This document shows positions 37,171-48,765 of a stretch of DNA of 64,000 nt, piece after piece. Numbering within the stretch: position 1 is the first letter of the stretch; each line of letters begins with the position of its first letter. The DNA is taken from NCBI GenBank assembly GCA_029204225.1, contig MU831993.1, forward strand, positions 1 to 64,000, in the 5' to 3' direction. The position numbers and the translations under genes are program-made. The notes below the pieces were generated by a model. It was not told the origin of the DNA. It saw only the letters and a program-made list of their open reading frames with translations, and did no database searches. The DNA comes from Diphasiastrum complanatum (taxonomy: Eukaryota; Streptophyta; Lycopodiopsida; Lycopodiales; Lycopodiaceae).

Positions 37171-39246
37171 CTAGTCATCACTAAGGTAAATCAAGCTCCC
37201 TACTAATTGCCTATTCAGCGTAGCATCAAATGGCTGTGACTCATCAAACTTAGAAAGCTTTTTACCTGGTTCAATAAGAGTGTTCACTGACTTGCAATCC
37301 TGCAACCTGAAACTGTGCAACAACTCTCTGACATACTTCACTTGTGTTAAACCCACTTTGTGTCCTTTTTGCCACACCTCCACTCCAAGGTAATAATGCA
37401 TTAGGCTGAGATCTGTCATCTCGAATTGTTCCATGAGGTCTTTTTTGATCATGTCTATTATCTCTTGATTATTTCCTATGATAATCAAGTCATCGACATA
37501 AAGAGCAATCAAAGCAACCATACCATCAAAGCATAAGACATAAAGATTCGGATCAGAATGTGTTCTCACCATCCCCTTAGAATGAAAGTAGGCATCAATC
37601 CTGCTATACCACGCACGTGGTGCCTGTTTAAGACCATAAAGCGCTTTCTTCAAGTGACATACTTTATTCTCCTGTCCTTTCGCTACAAAGCCTTCAGGTT
37701 GATCCATGAACACCTCTTCTTCTAACTCACCATTTAGAAAAGCAGATTTCACATCTATTTGATGCAAAGGCCAACCAAAATGTGAACCTAAAGCGACAAG
37801 TAGACGTAGATTATTCCACTTACATACTGGCAAAAAGGTCTCCTCATAGTCAATGCCTTTACTTTGTGCATACCCTTTGATCACCAATATTGCTTTGTGC
37901 TTTGCTATACTTCCATCTGCATGGTACTTAGTCCTGTATACCCATTTACAACCAATGGGTTTCTTGCCAACTGGTGGTTCCACTAAGTCCCATGTGCTAT
38001 GCTTAGCAATTGACTCCATCTCCTCTCCCATGGCCTTGACCCAAATGTCATCATCCTTCGCTTCACCATAAGTCGAAGGTTCTTTGCTTTGAATAATGCT
38101 AGATAAGAGAGCATAATTTGCTTCATACCTTTTAGGTTGTGTCTTCTCTCTTGTTGATCTTTGTAACTCTCCCTGGCTAGATGATCTTGGAAAGTCATCC
38201 ATGTCACGGCTCTCCAACAATCTCTCAAACCACTTAGGGAGCTTCCTGTCAGGTGATCGGCTTCCTGGTGAAAATATATTCCACGGTACATCTTTCTCCT
38301 TGCGTTTGTCACATGTAATTTCAATCCTTGCACCAAAGGGTTTGTCCCTACCTCTCCAACCTGTGTCTTGAGGTTGAGTAGTAGTATTTTGAGGTGTATC
38401 CTCGTGTCCATGACTAGGAAAGTCAATAAATGGATCATCATCAGGAGGTATCCTCACTATACCATCTTTCTCATTGGATGTTTCTGTCTTCTCAACATCC
38501 TCATCTTCATACATCTTAGACTCATCAAAGATAACATCACGGTTGACATGTATTTTGTTCTCCATTGGATCAAAACATCTATAGCCCTTGACACGATCAT
38601 CATATCCTAGGAATATACACTTGATAGCTTTCACATCAAGACGTCTCTCTTCCTTAGGAATGTGTACAAAGGCCTTACATCCAAAGATTCGCAAGTGATT
38701 CACCTTTGGCTTCTTCTTCGTGAATGCCTCCTCAGGTGTTATCTTTGGTATGGCAATGGTGGGACTTCTATTTTGAAGATAGACTGCCGTACTGCATGCT
38801 TCTGACCAAAAATCTTTTGGTAGTTTCATCTTAGCTAGCATAGATCTAGCACTTTCCACAATCGTACGATTCCTGCGCTCAGCTACACCATTGAGAGCAG
38901 GAGTATGAGCTTGCGTAAATTGTCTTTTGATCCCACATTGATCACAAAGATCATTGAAGTCGTTAGACTTATACTCACCTCCACTATCTGATCTTACAAC
39001 TTTGATTTTTCTACCTGTCTGATTTTCGACCAATGGTTTGAAGCTCTTGAAATTGTTAAATGCATCCGATTTCTTCTTCAAGAAGTAAATCCACGTCTTA
39101 CGTGACATATCATCAATAAAGGCCATGAAATAGAAGGCTTTACCTGAGGACATAGTCCTCATAGGCTCGCATAAATATGTGTGGATCAAATGTCCTTGCA
39201 ACACCACCTTTATTGAACTTCTCTCGATGTTGCTTCCCATACACAC
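37171..39246 (-). CDS. Copia-3 integrase-RT open frame
   Basis: A 691-codon open frame, the longest in the window. Integrase: HTYLCEPMRT (expected HTDLCGP; the first catalytic Asp is Tyr), AFIDDMSRKTWIYFLK, VRSDSGGEY (second Asp) and GVAERRNRTI (Glu). RT: WVYRTKYHADGSIAKHKA, VKSAFLNGELEEEVFMDQP, ALYGLKQAPRAWY and the catalytic YVDD at about residue 580, then YYLGVEVW. It is joined to RNase H on the left only by frameshift, and to gag/protease on the right by stops, so the element is defective although this frame is open. Confidence 0.9.
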   Translation of the reverse strand: MCMGSNIERSSIKVVLQGHLIHTYLCEPMRTMSSGKAFYFMAFIDDMSRKTWIYFLKKKSDAFNNFKSFKPLVENQTGRKIKVVRSDSGGEYKSNDFNDLCDQCGIKRQFTQAHTPALNGVAERRNRTIVESARSMLAKMKLPKDFWSEACSTAVYLQNRSPTIAIPKITPEEAFTKKKPKVNHLRIFGCKAFVHIPKEERRLDVKAIKCIFLGYDDRVKGYRCFDPMENKIHVNRDVIFDESKMYEDEDVEKTETSNEKDGIVRIPPDDDPFIDFPSHGHEDTPQNTTTQPQDTGWRGRDKPFGARIEITCDKRKEKDVPWNIFSPGSRSPDRKLPKWFERLLESRDMDDFPRSSSQGELQRSTREKTQPKRYEANYALLSSIIQSKEPSTYGEAKDDDIWVKAMGEEMESIAKHSTWDLVEPPVGKKPIGCKWVYRTKYHADGSIAKHKAILVIKGYAQSKGIDYEETFLPVCKWNNLRLLVALGSHFGWPLHQIDVKSAFLNGELEEEVFMDQPEGFVAKGQENKVCHLKKALYGLKQAPRAWYSRIDAYFHSKGMVRTHSDPNLYVLCFDGMVALIALYVDDLIIIGNNQEIIDMIKKDLMEQFEMTDLSLMHYYLGVEVWQKGHKVGLTQVKYVRELLHSFRLQDCKSVNTLIEPGKKLSKFDESQPFDATLNRQLVGSLIYLSDD

Positions 39247-40656
39247 ATGATTCGCACATCGACTTCAAGTGGTCTTCTAACGTAGGCAATCCTCTCACCA
39301 TTTCCAATTTCCTCATCAAACTGAGGCTTCCTAAGTTCAAGTGACCAAGCCTCTTATGCCACAGTTCAGTTTGTGATGGAATGGACGAGACAAGTCAATG
39401 TTGCCTCTTGATTGTAGCATTCAACATGTACAATTTAGTGTTGGGCTTTTTTATACCATCCACAATAACTTTGAACTTTTCGTTCACATCCTTCACAAAG
39501 CAACGATCATGGGCAAATTCTACTTTCAACTTTTGATCAGTAATAAGACCAACAAAAAGTATAAATTTTTTCAAAACTGATATGTAAAGTACCTCCCTGA
39601 TCATCCTGCTTTTGCCATCAGGTAGTTGGATTGAAACGGTGCCTATTCCCTTGATCTTGCACACATCACCATTTTCTTGTGAAACAGACATTCCATTATC
39701 CAACACTTTCAAGCTATTGAACCAATCCTTGTTACCTATCCTCCTGAGTCAATGTACCACGCTTGATCATCTTGATTAGATGACAATGCTGATATGAAGA
39801 TGCTAGAGTCTTCAATCTCACCCTCATCGACAAGGTCACTTGCTTGCTTTGGTTTTCCCTTGTCTGATTCCGCCAGGAATTTCCGACATTCACTCTTCCA
39901 ATGGCCCTTTTTACCGCAATGGAAGCACTTGCCCTTCTTCTTGGTCTTGCTGGAAGATCCCTCATCCTCCTGAGTCTTGGTGAATTGCTGCTTAGACTTC
40001 TTCTTGCCCTTGCCCTTGCCTTGTTTTTGGCGTGTCACAAGTGCCTGATCATCAGTGTTTTGACGTCTAGCTTTCACCATTTCTCACTGTTGCTCTTCTT
40101 ACATCAATATTCCTATGGGCTCGTCAAAGGTTGGAAATCTTTCTCTTGATGTTATTCTGCTCACAAACATCTGATAGGGTTCTGCAATGCTGCACAATGC
40201 ATTGTGCACCAGCTCCACATCATGTATGCGCTCACCAATAGAGTGCAGTTCATCCCTCATTGTCTTGATTCTGGTCATGTACGTCTGAATGTGCGCTCCT
40301 TGCTCCATGTGGGCATTATTCAGTTTTGACTACAGAAACATGATTCTTGACGGATTTGATGTATTGAACTGCTCCTTTAGCACATCCCATGCCTTTCTGG
40401 GTGTAACAACATCACAAATGTGGGTAATGATGTGATCCTTCACTGACAAGTTAATGAAGGTCAAAGCTTTCCTCACCTTCTTATCGAACACTTTGATGTC
40501 CACTTCATTTGGCGGTCTTCTCTCATCACCTGTGATGACATTCCACACATCCTTCTCCATCACTATGTTTTTCATTTTGAATTTCCACACTGCATAGCTG
40601 GGAATCCCGTCCAATTTGCTACTTTCACTCATAAAGGACTCTCCCATGTTTGCCAT
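39247..40656 (-). pseudogene. Copia-3 gag, protease and integrase N-terminus
   Basis: Gag starts at 40656 with KLDGIPSYAVWKFKMKN, EKDVWNVI and AWDVLKEQF, then YMTRIKTMRDEL and an intact zinc knuckle CFHCGKKGHWKSEC (about 39937-39896). Protease is cut: YIDSGG is followed by a stop and GNKDWFNSLKVLD, lacking the usual ATxHM stretch. Further left are GTVSIQLPDG, LRHKRLGHLN-like ELWHKRLGHLNLGSL and CESCVYGKQHREKF of the pre-integrase domain. Stops at about 40330, 40099 and 39395 break it up. Confidence 0.85.
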
Positions 40657-41957
40657 TGCAAAACTGTTTGAAACTTCAACCGTAGGCTAAAAACTGTATA
40701 CCGAGGCCAACTGTGATGTCAGAAGTTGAAAATAATGACCTTCTATTTTTTTCTTACCAGGCCACCCACTGCTTTTTCGCCAAATTGTCGGCATCGCCTT
40801 CCGAAATGCACTTTGTCGCCAACTCCCAACTACGTGCCCAATGGAATTGTGAAATCACTTTTGGTGCATTTTGAACACTTTCTCCGCTGAAATCACTCTA
40901 TTTTGCGGTATCGTACTTGCAGGTACAGTCCGGGTGCCCTTTGTTTGGAGGTTATAGCCTTTCGTTTGAGTCAAATAGGCTTAAGGACTAGAAAATAAGG
41001 GCTTTTCTAGTTTTTGAACTGTTTCTTCAGCTTGAAGAAACTTCAACCTTCAATAAAATTGGGACCCAACTCCAATTTCAAAGTGAAGATTTTTAAAGAA
41101 GTTGAAGATCACTTTGCCCTTCAAGCCCCTTTATTTGAAGCTTAAAATGGTTCCAAAGCAATCCAATGGCTATCTTGTGGATCCAATGATTCACGTTGCT
41201 CCTCAGGCCCTTTAATCAGCACTGTCCATCGCGATGGAACTCAATCCTATGGCTCTTAATCCTTCAAGGCATCGATGGACCTCCACACAACCGCTAGGCA
41301 CCTTCGTGCACTAAATACCCACTCGAGTGAGGGCGCGCGACTGGCCCGCGATCTGTCTCCACCTTCTCTGCACTTCCTAGCCTGTTTCTAGTCTGGTCAA
41401 ACTCCTTTTTTATCGATTTGAGCATGATCTAAGTCCTGGAGCAGGGTCGCCCTATTGATTTCAAGTCTACAAATTGTTCAAACATGGAATTTCGTGGAGA
41501 AACGGTGATTTTTGCTCAACTTGAAAAAGTGGCTTTTTCTCACTTTTTATCGCAGATCTGCTAGGTTCTCTCTCTGCATGCAAATCTCTGACATAAAACT
41601 CAAAATCTCCGGGTTGACAATATGATTAGCTTCCTTCCTGTCTTTACGGCATCCAAAATGGAGCACAAACATCGAAGAAATCACCAGTTATGTGTAGAAA
41701 ACCGTAACCTCAAACCGGTTTGAATTTTCAACTAGCTACAAAATCGCCAATTTTCCACCAAGTTTTTCCTTGTGTGATGCTATGCACATGCTAATAAGTC
41801 CTCTGCTGAGCTTGGCAAGCCTCTATAAACTATAAATTGTGCACCAGTGCATTACTTTCTGTCTACAACCCGTTGTAAATCCTGAACTCTCAGAAGACTG
41901 CTCTTCTTTTGAAGCTCTCTTCAACGGCGACACTGTACTGGGTACACTCCCTATACG
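40657..41957 (-). other. Copia-3 long 5' leader
   Basis: About 1.3 kb between the primer site at 41958 and the gag start at 40656, with no long frame and no recognised domain. It is unusually long for a copia leader, or it contains a small undetected insertion. Confidence 0.55.
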
Positions 41958-41969
41958 GCTCTGATACCA
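41958..41969 (-). other. Copia-3 primer-binding site (tRNA-Met)
   Basis: Minus-strand TGGTATCAGAGC. The LTR should begin at about 41972 to the right, but a GA tract begins at 42138 and the LTR could not be traced further. Confidence 0.85.
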
Positions 41970-42135
41970 ACTTGGAATTCTGCACCTACCAGATGTGTGT
42001 ATTCTGCACGATCATATATTAGCTTAAAGAAATTCCATAGCAAGAATAGATAGGCAAAGAATACACTTACTGTTGATAGTGTGGATCACTCTTCAATTAT
42101 AGGAGGATGGGCATTGCAAATCCAAAATTCTATTG

Positions 42136-42319
<184 letters not shown>

Positions 42320-42527
42320 TGCCACCTTCCTTATAGGTGATTTCATTTGTAGAAGAAGCCTTCAATAGTAGCCGTAGGATGAAGCTAAGTCGATCTTGAC
42401 CATTGAAGTAGCAATAACTGCAAGTGAATGTTTAAACATTTCCCACCAAAAAAACTTTTTTAGGGGGTCATATATCTTACAAAGCTTATGATTCCAAGTA
42501 GCGTAAAATAGCGTCGACTACCATGCA

Positions 42528-42665
<138 letters not shown>

Positions 42666-42899
42666 CCATCTGTTATGATTATTGTCGCATCAACATGTGG
42701 ACTTGCTATTTTACTCAATATCAAATCATAACCCTTCATCTTAATGCATATCTACATTGTATAATATGTCACGTGGTTACTTTAAAGAACTCACCTACTG
42801 ACTGTTCTAATGCTTTTCGACACCTTCAAATATTTTGTCTGCTACTATTCGTGTATCTGATTCACTTGTTTATTCAATTCCGCACATTGGTTTGATTTT

Positions 42900-43265
42900 G
42901 TTGAATGCTATAATAATTTATAACGTAGATCAGCAGTGTATGTCTACATTCTGGAGGATTGTAGGAATGATATAGCTAACAGTGACCAACAGTCATATCT
43001 AAATTCCACACGAACTGATTTTATTGGTGAATGTTTTCGCTTCGCGATCACTTGGCTAAAAGTGTAAATCGATTTTAGAGCTCAATTAAGTTTCGTTTCG
43101 TTTTGTATAGTTTCGTTTTGTTTCGTCTCGTTACAGAGCCTAATTGATCTTTTCGTGAATTCTTCTCTTTTGTCTAGTTTCGTTTCGTTTCATTTCATTG
43201 TAGAGCTTGACTGGATCACGAATTCTTCTGAGCAGATATTATTCGTGATCAGAATAGTTTCGCAA
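42900..43265 (+). repeat. Copia LTR fragment, inverted relative to copia-1/2
   Basis: TAACGTAGATCAGCAGTGT, CTGGAGGATTGTAGGAATGA and the GTTTCGTTTCGTTTTG region are the reverse complement of 34250-34530 in the copia-2 LTR. No internal region accompanies it. Confidence 0.75.
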
Positions 43266-44186
43266 AATTGTTTGTGAATCGTTCGAGAGACTTTTATCAG
43301 TTCGTTACCAAAATTTTACTGGAATTTTGAATTTGCTCAATTTGCACACATTTGGATTTTCCATCAGTTTGCAAAGAGTGAAGGGTATTAATTGTTTCTC
43401 TTATATTGAAAGGTTGGAATTTTTACTTATGAAACTCGGCTTTTGATCAAGGTGTAAGTTTTGCGTTGAAAACATGAGCTCACTATTCAGGTTTATATAT
43501 TACATTGACGTCAAAACACAACATGGTTTTAGGGATCTTTCTATTACTCTTTGCTCCATTTTGAGTCTATACACTTACTGCCCTTCATGTAAAGCAAGAA
43601 CTCGTGGCTTATGCACTTTAAGTGCCCTTCATGTAGGGCAATATTCTATGAATCATCAATTAATCTCTATCATACTTTGAAATTCAAGACAATGATGGAT
43701 CTATACATGACATGCTTCTACGCAACATCTATAAATCAACTATCAATATCGCAATGTACAATTCACTTGCCATTAAAATTTCTATTCAATTTGAATCAGA
43801 ACAAAATTGCGTAGCTAGTATATGCTCTCTAGGAAAATGAGTGCACATGGTAACTCATAGATGGACCCTAACACCTCATTGCATCATCTTATGTTACTCC
43901 ATGCTTCGAGCAAAAAGCGAGCAAGATATGTACCAAAAAATCGATATTCAAAAGTAACAAAATATCAAATTCATTTTCTGTAAGCTTCTAAAAAATGCAC
44001 ACCTTTGGACGTGCCACATCATATTGATGGCATCATTTCCTATGCTAAGTAGGATAGAGTGGAAGTAACTCCATAAGTCCCTTTGAGAGACCAAGATGCA
44101 GAAGTCCCTTCAAGAGAATGCATGCTCCAATATACAAAAGGGCAAATATTGTGGGATAAGAGTGAGATACATTCAACTCAACCTCT
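43266..44186. other. Upstream region of the cupin gene
   Basis: No coding match. TGCCCTTCATGTA occurs twice, about 45 bp apart (43580 and 43625). The segment immediately left of 44187 may contain distal promoter elements. Confidence 0.4.
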
Positions 44187-44229
44187 TGCCACGTACACTC
44201 TCATCTTAGAGGTGGCGCCATGCATGCAT

Positions 44230-44230
<1 letters not shown>
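44187..44230 (+). promoter_or_regulatory. RY element and ACGT motif upstream of cupin
   Basis: CATGCATGCATG at 44219-44230 is a perfect extended RY element, the binding site of B3 factors (ABI3/FUS3/LEC2) in seed-protein promoters; GCCACGTAC at 44188-44196 has the ACGT core of ABRE/G-box sites. Both lie 230-270 bp upstream of the ATG at 44460. RY plus ABRE is the classic pair in seed storage genes, so seed maturation control is inferred. Confidence 0.6.

Positions 44231-44314
<84 letters not shown>
44231..44314. repeat. (CT)n tract in the cupin promoter or 5' UTR
   Basis: A (CT)42 run lies directly between the RY element and the ATG (146 bp upstream of it). CT tracts near plant start sites can act as initiator-like or GAGA-factor sites; here its size suggests simple slippage. 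Confidence 0.95.
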
Positions 44315-44317
<3 letters not shown>

Positions 44318-44459
44318 CTAAGCTACATTGAAGGGTTTGCTTGATCTCTCTTAATGGGTCGCTTTTGATCTCTCATACACTCACAAATCTGTGCCTGATT
44401 TGTGCTTTGTCCTTTCTCACTCGATCGACTTTGGTGCTGTAATTGTTCCACAAGGGAAG

Positions 44460-46673
44460 ATGAAAACTGGGCAGGCATTGATTCTGCTCCTGGTCATTTG
44501 CGTGAGTAGTGTTTGGGGTCGCCATGAGAGGGATCGTGAGCGAGGAAGAGAAAGATATAGATACTTTCGGGATTTAGAGCCACGTGAGCCCCGGGAGGAG
44601 TACAGATCGGAGGGGGGAAGTATTGAGTCTTGGGCGGAGGATTATGAAGCCCTTAAGAATGCCAATCTGGGTGCAGCAAGAATTACGTTGAATCCTCGGA
44701 GCTTGGCTCTGCCGTATTATGGAGATGTCGATTTCGTCAAATTCATTACTCGAGGTACTTGCCATCATCCTTGCCTGCTCCATTAGTTTCCTTTTTTCTT
44801 TTCTTTCATTTTTGTGCTTTTTGCATTGGTTAATATGCCGCTCATCACCCATTGAACTATAAAAGGATTCAGATCATTGGAATCTAAGAGAGCCTTTGTA
44901 TTTGGTCATGCGTTCTACGACTTTTTCCTTTTTATAAGTTGGTGGCGAATTATTTTGGTCAGGAAGAGTCTTGTAGATGTTTTAATCTTCACGTCGTGGG
45001 AAACCATTTCATAACTGAGTATTACATATTAACACAAAACTTTATGCAGGATCTGGGAGGCTAGGTATAATTCCCCCTTTTGGAGACAGAGCAATTCAGC
45101 ACAACGTTTACAAGTTGAAGCGCGGAGATGTTGTAGCTATTCCCAAGGGCACACCGACTTGGTTGTATAACGATGGCGATGAAGAGATGGAAATAGTTAC
45201 AGTCGCTGATACCTCCACGGCAACACAACCTGGACGCTTTGGAGTACGTTCTGTCATTTCTATCACGCAATCTCTTACCAGGAATATGCACAGGCAACTT
45301 TTAGTTTGATGTGGGTTTCGCTGAGCTGGAATATGCAGTGTTCAGCTTAGCACGATTACTATATCACATGCATTTTCTAAAGATGTATCAATCAACATAC
45401 CATGCGTACTATTTCAGAAATTTAATTGTGGAGGCTTACCATTTTACTTTCTTCCTTGGCCCTTCTATATCGTGTGTCTGTGGAGCTCTGGTGTTTGCAG
45501 ACCTTTTTGCTTGCTGGTGGGAAGGATAAGGGTCCAGGAAGTGTGCTTCAAGGGTTCAGCGAGGAAATTCTCGCAAAGGCCTGGAACGTGGAGAAGGACA
45601 CGGTGAGTGAATTACTAGAGAGTCAGAATGGAACGGTCTTCATTAAAGTGCTTGAGGGCATCGAGTTCCCAGATTCTTCGGATGATTACAATGGATATTT
45701 CAAGGAGTTTATCTATCACCTTCATGCGGCAGACCCTGACGTGAAAGTTAGAGATGGAGGAGAGCTCAGACTGGTCACCAGTGACAAGTTCCCTGTACTG
45801 AGAATTGTCCACCTTGGTTTGTCTTGCACTAAACTAAGACCGGTAAGATGGATCTGAGCATTTCGGCTTAAATATTTCACAAGCCATGCCATTCGATTTA
45901 AATTCTTCTGACTACTTTCAATTTTGATATTATAGAAAGCTCTCTTCGCACCTAGCTGGTCCCACAACGCACACGAGGTGATCTATGTGGTAAATGGAAG
46001 TGCACGAATTCAAATCGTAGGCTACAATGGTGAACAGGCATTGGACACAAGGGTGAGGGAGGGATCTTTGGTGGTGATCCCTCGTTTCTTTCCAGCTACA
46101 AAACTTGCAGGCAACGATGGCTTTGCTTACGTCTCTTTCCACTCTAATGAAAGGTGGGGATTCACTTTTACCTTTATCGATTTGGATACGCTTCCTTTTT
46201 AAGTGTTATGGTGATCTTTTGGAAATTGCCAGATCTTCCATCCATTCCTCTGTCAATGTAGAGATACAAGGATTATCCTGATCTTAATTTGCTAACAATA
46301 TCTCATGCATTCCTCAAAACTTCCACTGGTCATATCTTTGGACCATGATCTCATGAATATCTGTACTCATAATAATTTTTATACTACCGATCAGTCACAA
46401 AGTTGTCATGATTTAAGTAACTGATAATTCAGGCCAATGCTCATATTTGTGACATGCTTGTCCAACATGCTGATTATATTCAGGCCAATAAACTCCTTTC
46501 TCGCTGGACGCAACTCGGTGTACAAGGGCATCCCAGAGCAAGTGGTCGCTCGTGCATTCAACATAGATGACAAGTTCGAGAAGGATATAAGAGAGCGACG
46601 GAAGGATGAGGCTATCATATTTCCTCCATCCTCTAAATCAGGCAGATATGATCCTCTGATCCAGATTTACTAA
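44460..46673 (+). CDS. 11S-globulin-like secreted bicupin
   Basis: Five exons (44460-44754, 45050-45243, 45501-45842, 45936-46153, 46484-46673) join in phase through GT-AG introns to 412 codons plus stop. Residues 1-20 (MKTGQALILLLVICVSSVWG) are a signal peptide; a short basic-acidic stretch follows. The N-terminal cupin has GSGRLGIIPPFGD and GDVVAIPKGTPTWLYNDGD; the C-terminal cupin has ALFAPSWSHNAHEVIYVVNG, EGSLVVIPRFFP and SFLAGRNSVYKGIPEQVV, the standard 11S globulin/legumin signature. It is shorter than storage legumins (about 450-550) because the variable acidic region is missing. At the acidic-basic junction NG is kept (DYNGYFKE) but the usual EE and the junction Cys for the interchain disulfide are absent. 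No internal stop or frameshift. It probably enters the secretory pathway or vacuole; it may be a non-storage 11S relative rather than a bulk storage protein. Confidence 0.88.
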
Positions 46674-46688
46674 GAAACGCAGCTGCTG

Positions 46689-46985
46689 CTTTTTTTGGTT
46701 GTTGGGTTAGTTCAGACTTCAGAGATAAGCTAAGCACGACGTAAAAAACAAAAGTAGCTGCTTGTTGTCAGCTGAATGTAGCAATACCATGTGAACCAAC
46801 AAAAAACGAGGTTCTTTTCTTTGTTGGTTGGGTTAGTTCATACTTCAGGGATAAGCTAGATGTAAAAAAAGAAAAGGAGCAGCTTGTTGTCAGCTGAAGG
46901 TAGCAATACCATGTGAAACAATAAAAAACGAGGTTCTTTTCTTTGGTAGTTGGGTTAGTTCAGAGATAAGCTAGATGTTGTTACA
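46689..46985. repeat. 122-bp tandem repeat downstream of cupin
   Basis: GGTTCTTTTCTTTG.T.GTTGGGTTAGTTCA... GCAGCTTGTTGTCAGCTGAA... CAATACCATGTGAA recurs with a 122-bp period for about two and a half copies, starting 15 bp after the stop codon, so at least the first copy is probably in the 3' UTR. Confidence 0.9.
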
Positions 46986-47249
46986 CATGAATGTATGTGT
47001 GAAAGTACACGAGTGAATGTTGAAACCAAAGTATTTGTTCCACTTTTTTGAGTAGCAAGTTTGTCTTTAGAGAAATCAACATGAATGAAAAAGAGTGAGT
47101 TTCCCATCATTTTCATGCTTCAAATATGCATATAGTAATCATTTTGGGTCTGCTTGCTCTATGAAAGATTTAGAACTACTTAATTAGAGTTTATTTTTCT
47201 TCCATGTGAGTTGAAAACTACCATCAACCATAAAAAATAACCAACAATA
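46986..47249. other. Intergenic, nothing recognised
   Basis: AT-rich, no coding match. Confidence 0.6.
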
Positions 47250-47378
47250 TCTATATATACCAAAAGGAAAGTGGTTTCCTGGCAGCTCACGGTGTGATGG
47301 GCAGTGTGAGCTGCCCGGACCAAACTCATATTTTAAAAAATGTGTAGCCCGCCCAAGTGGGCAGGCAAACGTACTAGT
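47250..47378 (+). mobile_element. Miniature Helitron, about 129 bp
   Basis: It starts TCTATATATACCAAAAGG after an A and ends with hairpin GCCCGCCC-AAGT-GGGCAGGC (7 of 8 pairs) followed by AAACGTACTAGT. These are complete Helitron 5' and 3' signatures in only about 129 bp. There is also an inverted GGCAGCTCAC/GTGAGCTGCC pair inside. It differs from the 9-15 kb family in hairpin sequence. Confidence 0.6.
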
Positions 47379-47418
47379 AATGGATGAAAATCAGTTATCC
47401 ATTTTTTAGCTTTACTAA

Positions 47419-47580
47419 TCTATTATAATAAAAAAATTTGTGGTCTCAGACAACAGCAGTCGCACTACCCCACGGGCAGGCTGACCTTGCCCAGAAATAT
47501 TTTTTTTTACCATTTTTAAAATTTTTAACCCACCCGCCCAAACCCTGCCCGCCACAGACTTGCGGGCTCACATCGCTAGT
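47419..47580 (+). mobile_element. Second miniature Helitron, about 160 bp
   Basis: It starts TCTATTATAATAAAAAAAT after an A and ends with CCCGC-(CACAGACTT)-GCGGG, then CTCACATCGCTAGT followed by T, so the A|T target rule fits on both sides. It lies 40 bp after the first miniature element, same orientation. Confidence 0.55.
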
Positions 47581-48461
47581 TATTTTTTTTTGAAATAGAT
47601 GGGGGTATTATGCTCTTCCAAATTAGCTAAAAAAGTGATGTTTGATCATTGTCTATAAATAGCCAAGTTTTGTATATGCTTGTTTCTAAATGAGCTTACA
47701 CGTTTTGTATTTCTTGATTGTTGGCAAGTTTATTTATTTATCAACAACAACATCATAGTCAATTTGTCATATTATTTATAAAAAGGGAGAATCATAAATA
47801 GATTTTTATGGAATCTACTAAATATAGTTGATGGGACAACGCTAGTCTTCTTCATATTATGGTTAATGGTGTTTTCAAGCTTAATAACACCCAAGGAAGA
47901 GGAGCTATTCACACTTAAATGATTGGAGAACTAGGAATGAACAACATTTTGAACCGATTGGGTTTTTGAAAACATTTAGTATTAGATATAGACAAAATGT
48001 TCATAAGCAAGGTAAACAGCAACCCAAAAAGTCATTTTCAAAAATAGAACCAAGACTATCAGTAGACAACGTAGGGAGGCAGTCCAGTAAGCAATAAACG
48101 ATGTAGCAATATAATTAACTAGAGAGCATGTAGAAAATGCATAGAAAATTTGAAAAACACGTAAGTCAAAAAGTGGAGTAGGGGAACCCTAAAAAACCTA
48201 CTGGTTTCGTAGGTTTCAGATCTTCCATAGCACAAAGAGCTTGCATACATGCCAGAATGTGAGCAAATCCCTACCTTTAGAGGGGGTGTCTCCTAGCAAT
48301 ATGGAGTGCTATAGTGAAAGAACATATGCTCAACAATTTCTTCTTGCAATAGGCAAACTAGGTAAAGGAGATGAGTGAGGAAAGGCCACTTGGCTCACAA
48401 GAGGAGGGAGTTGGAGGTAATGTGATAAGCAAGATAACAAAGTTTGCCCATACGGAGGGAG
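47581..48461. other. Unassigned; possible LTR-element internal remnant
   Basis: No recognised frame. The right end, GGAGGGAG immediately before the LTR at 48462, resembles a polypurine tract, so part of this may be the 3' internal end of a plus-oriented element. Confidence 0.35.
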
Positions 48462-48765
48462 TGTCATGTGCTGTATGTAATGGGCCCATGAGCTTATTAA
48501 TTAATTACCAAAATAGCCATGGAGCTAAACTAGACTAGAATTAGAATTGTTAATAAAAAGGCGTAAACAACCACGCCACATTTGTATTGGCGGGAATTAT
48601 AATAATGGTTGTAAGGCCCAAATTTAAGTAATAAGGCCCCAAATATTAACTAGAGGCACTAAAGACCCACTATAAATAGAGGAGGTCGTGCTAATTTGGA
48701 GTCTATTCTACTTTATGATTTTTGAACTTTTGGTGATCTTGAAGCTTCTCTTCATCAGATTCAAA
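48462..48765 (+). repeat. Partial LTR of the TR-GAG family, plus orientation
   Basis: It starts TGTCATGTGCTG and matches the reverse complement of the LTR at 52390-52952 (CCCATGAGCTTA, ATAGCCATGGAGCTAAA, ATGGTTGTAAGGCCCAA). It includes a TATA box CTATAAATAGAGG near 48671. Similarity fades near 48765, so the LTR is truncated. Confidence 0.7.

Noticed and set aside
44391-44459. Upstream extension of the cupin frame
   Set aside because: It begins at GTG, not ATG, and would put 23 residues before a good signal peptide. The first ATG in frame is 44460.
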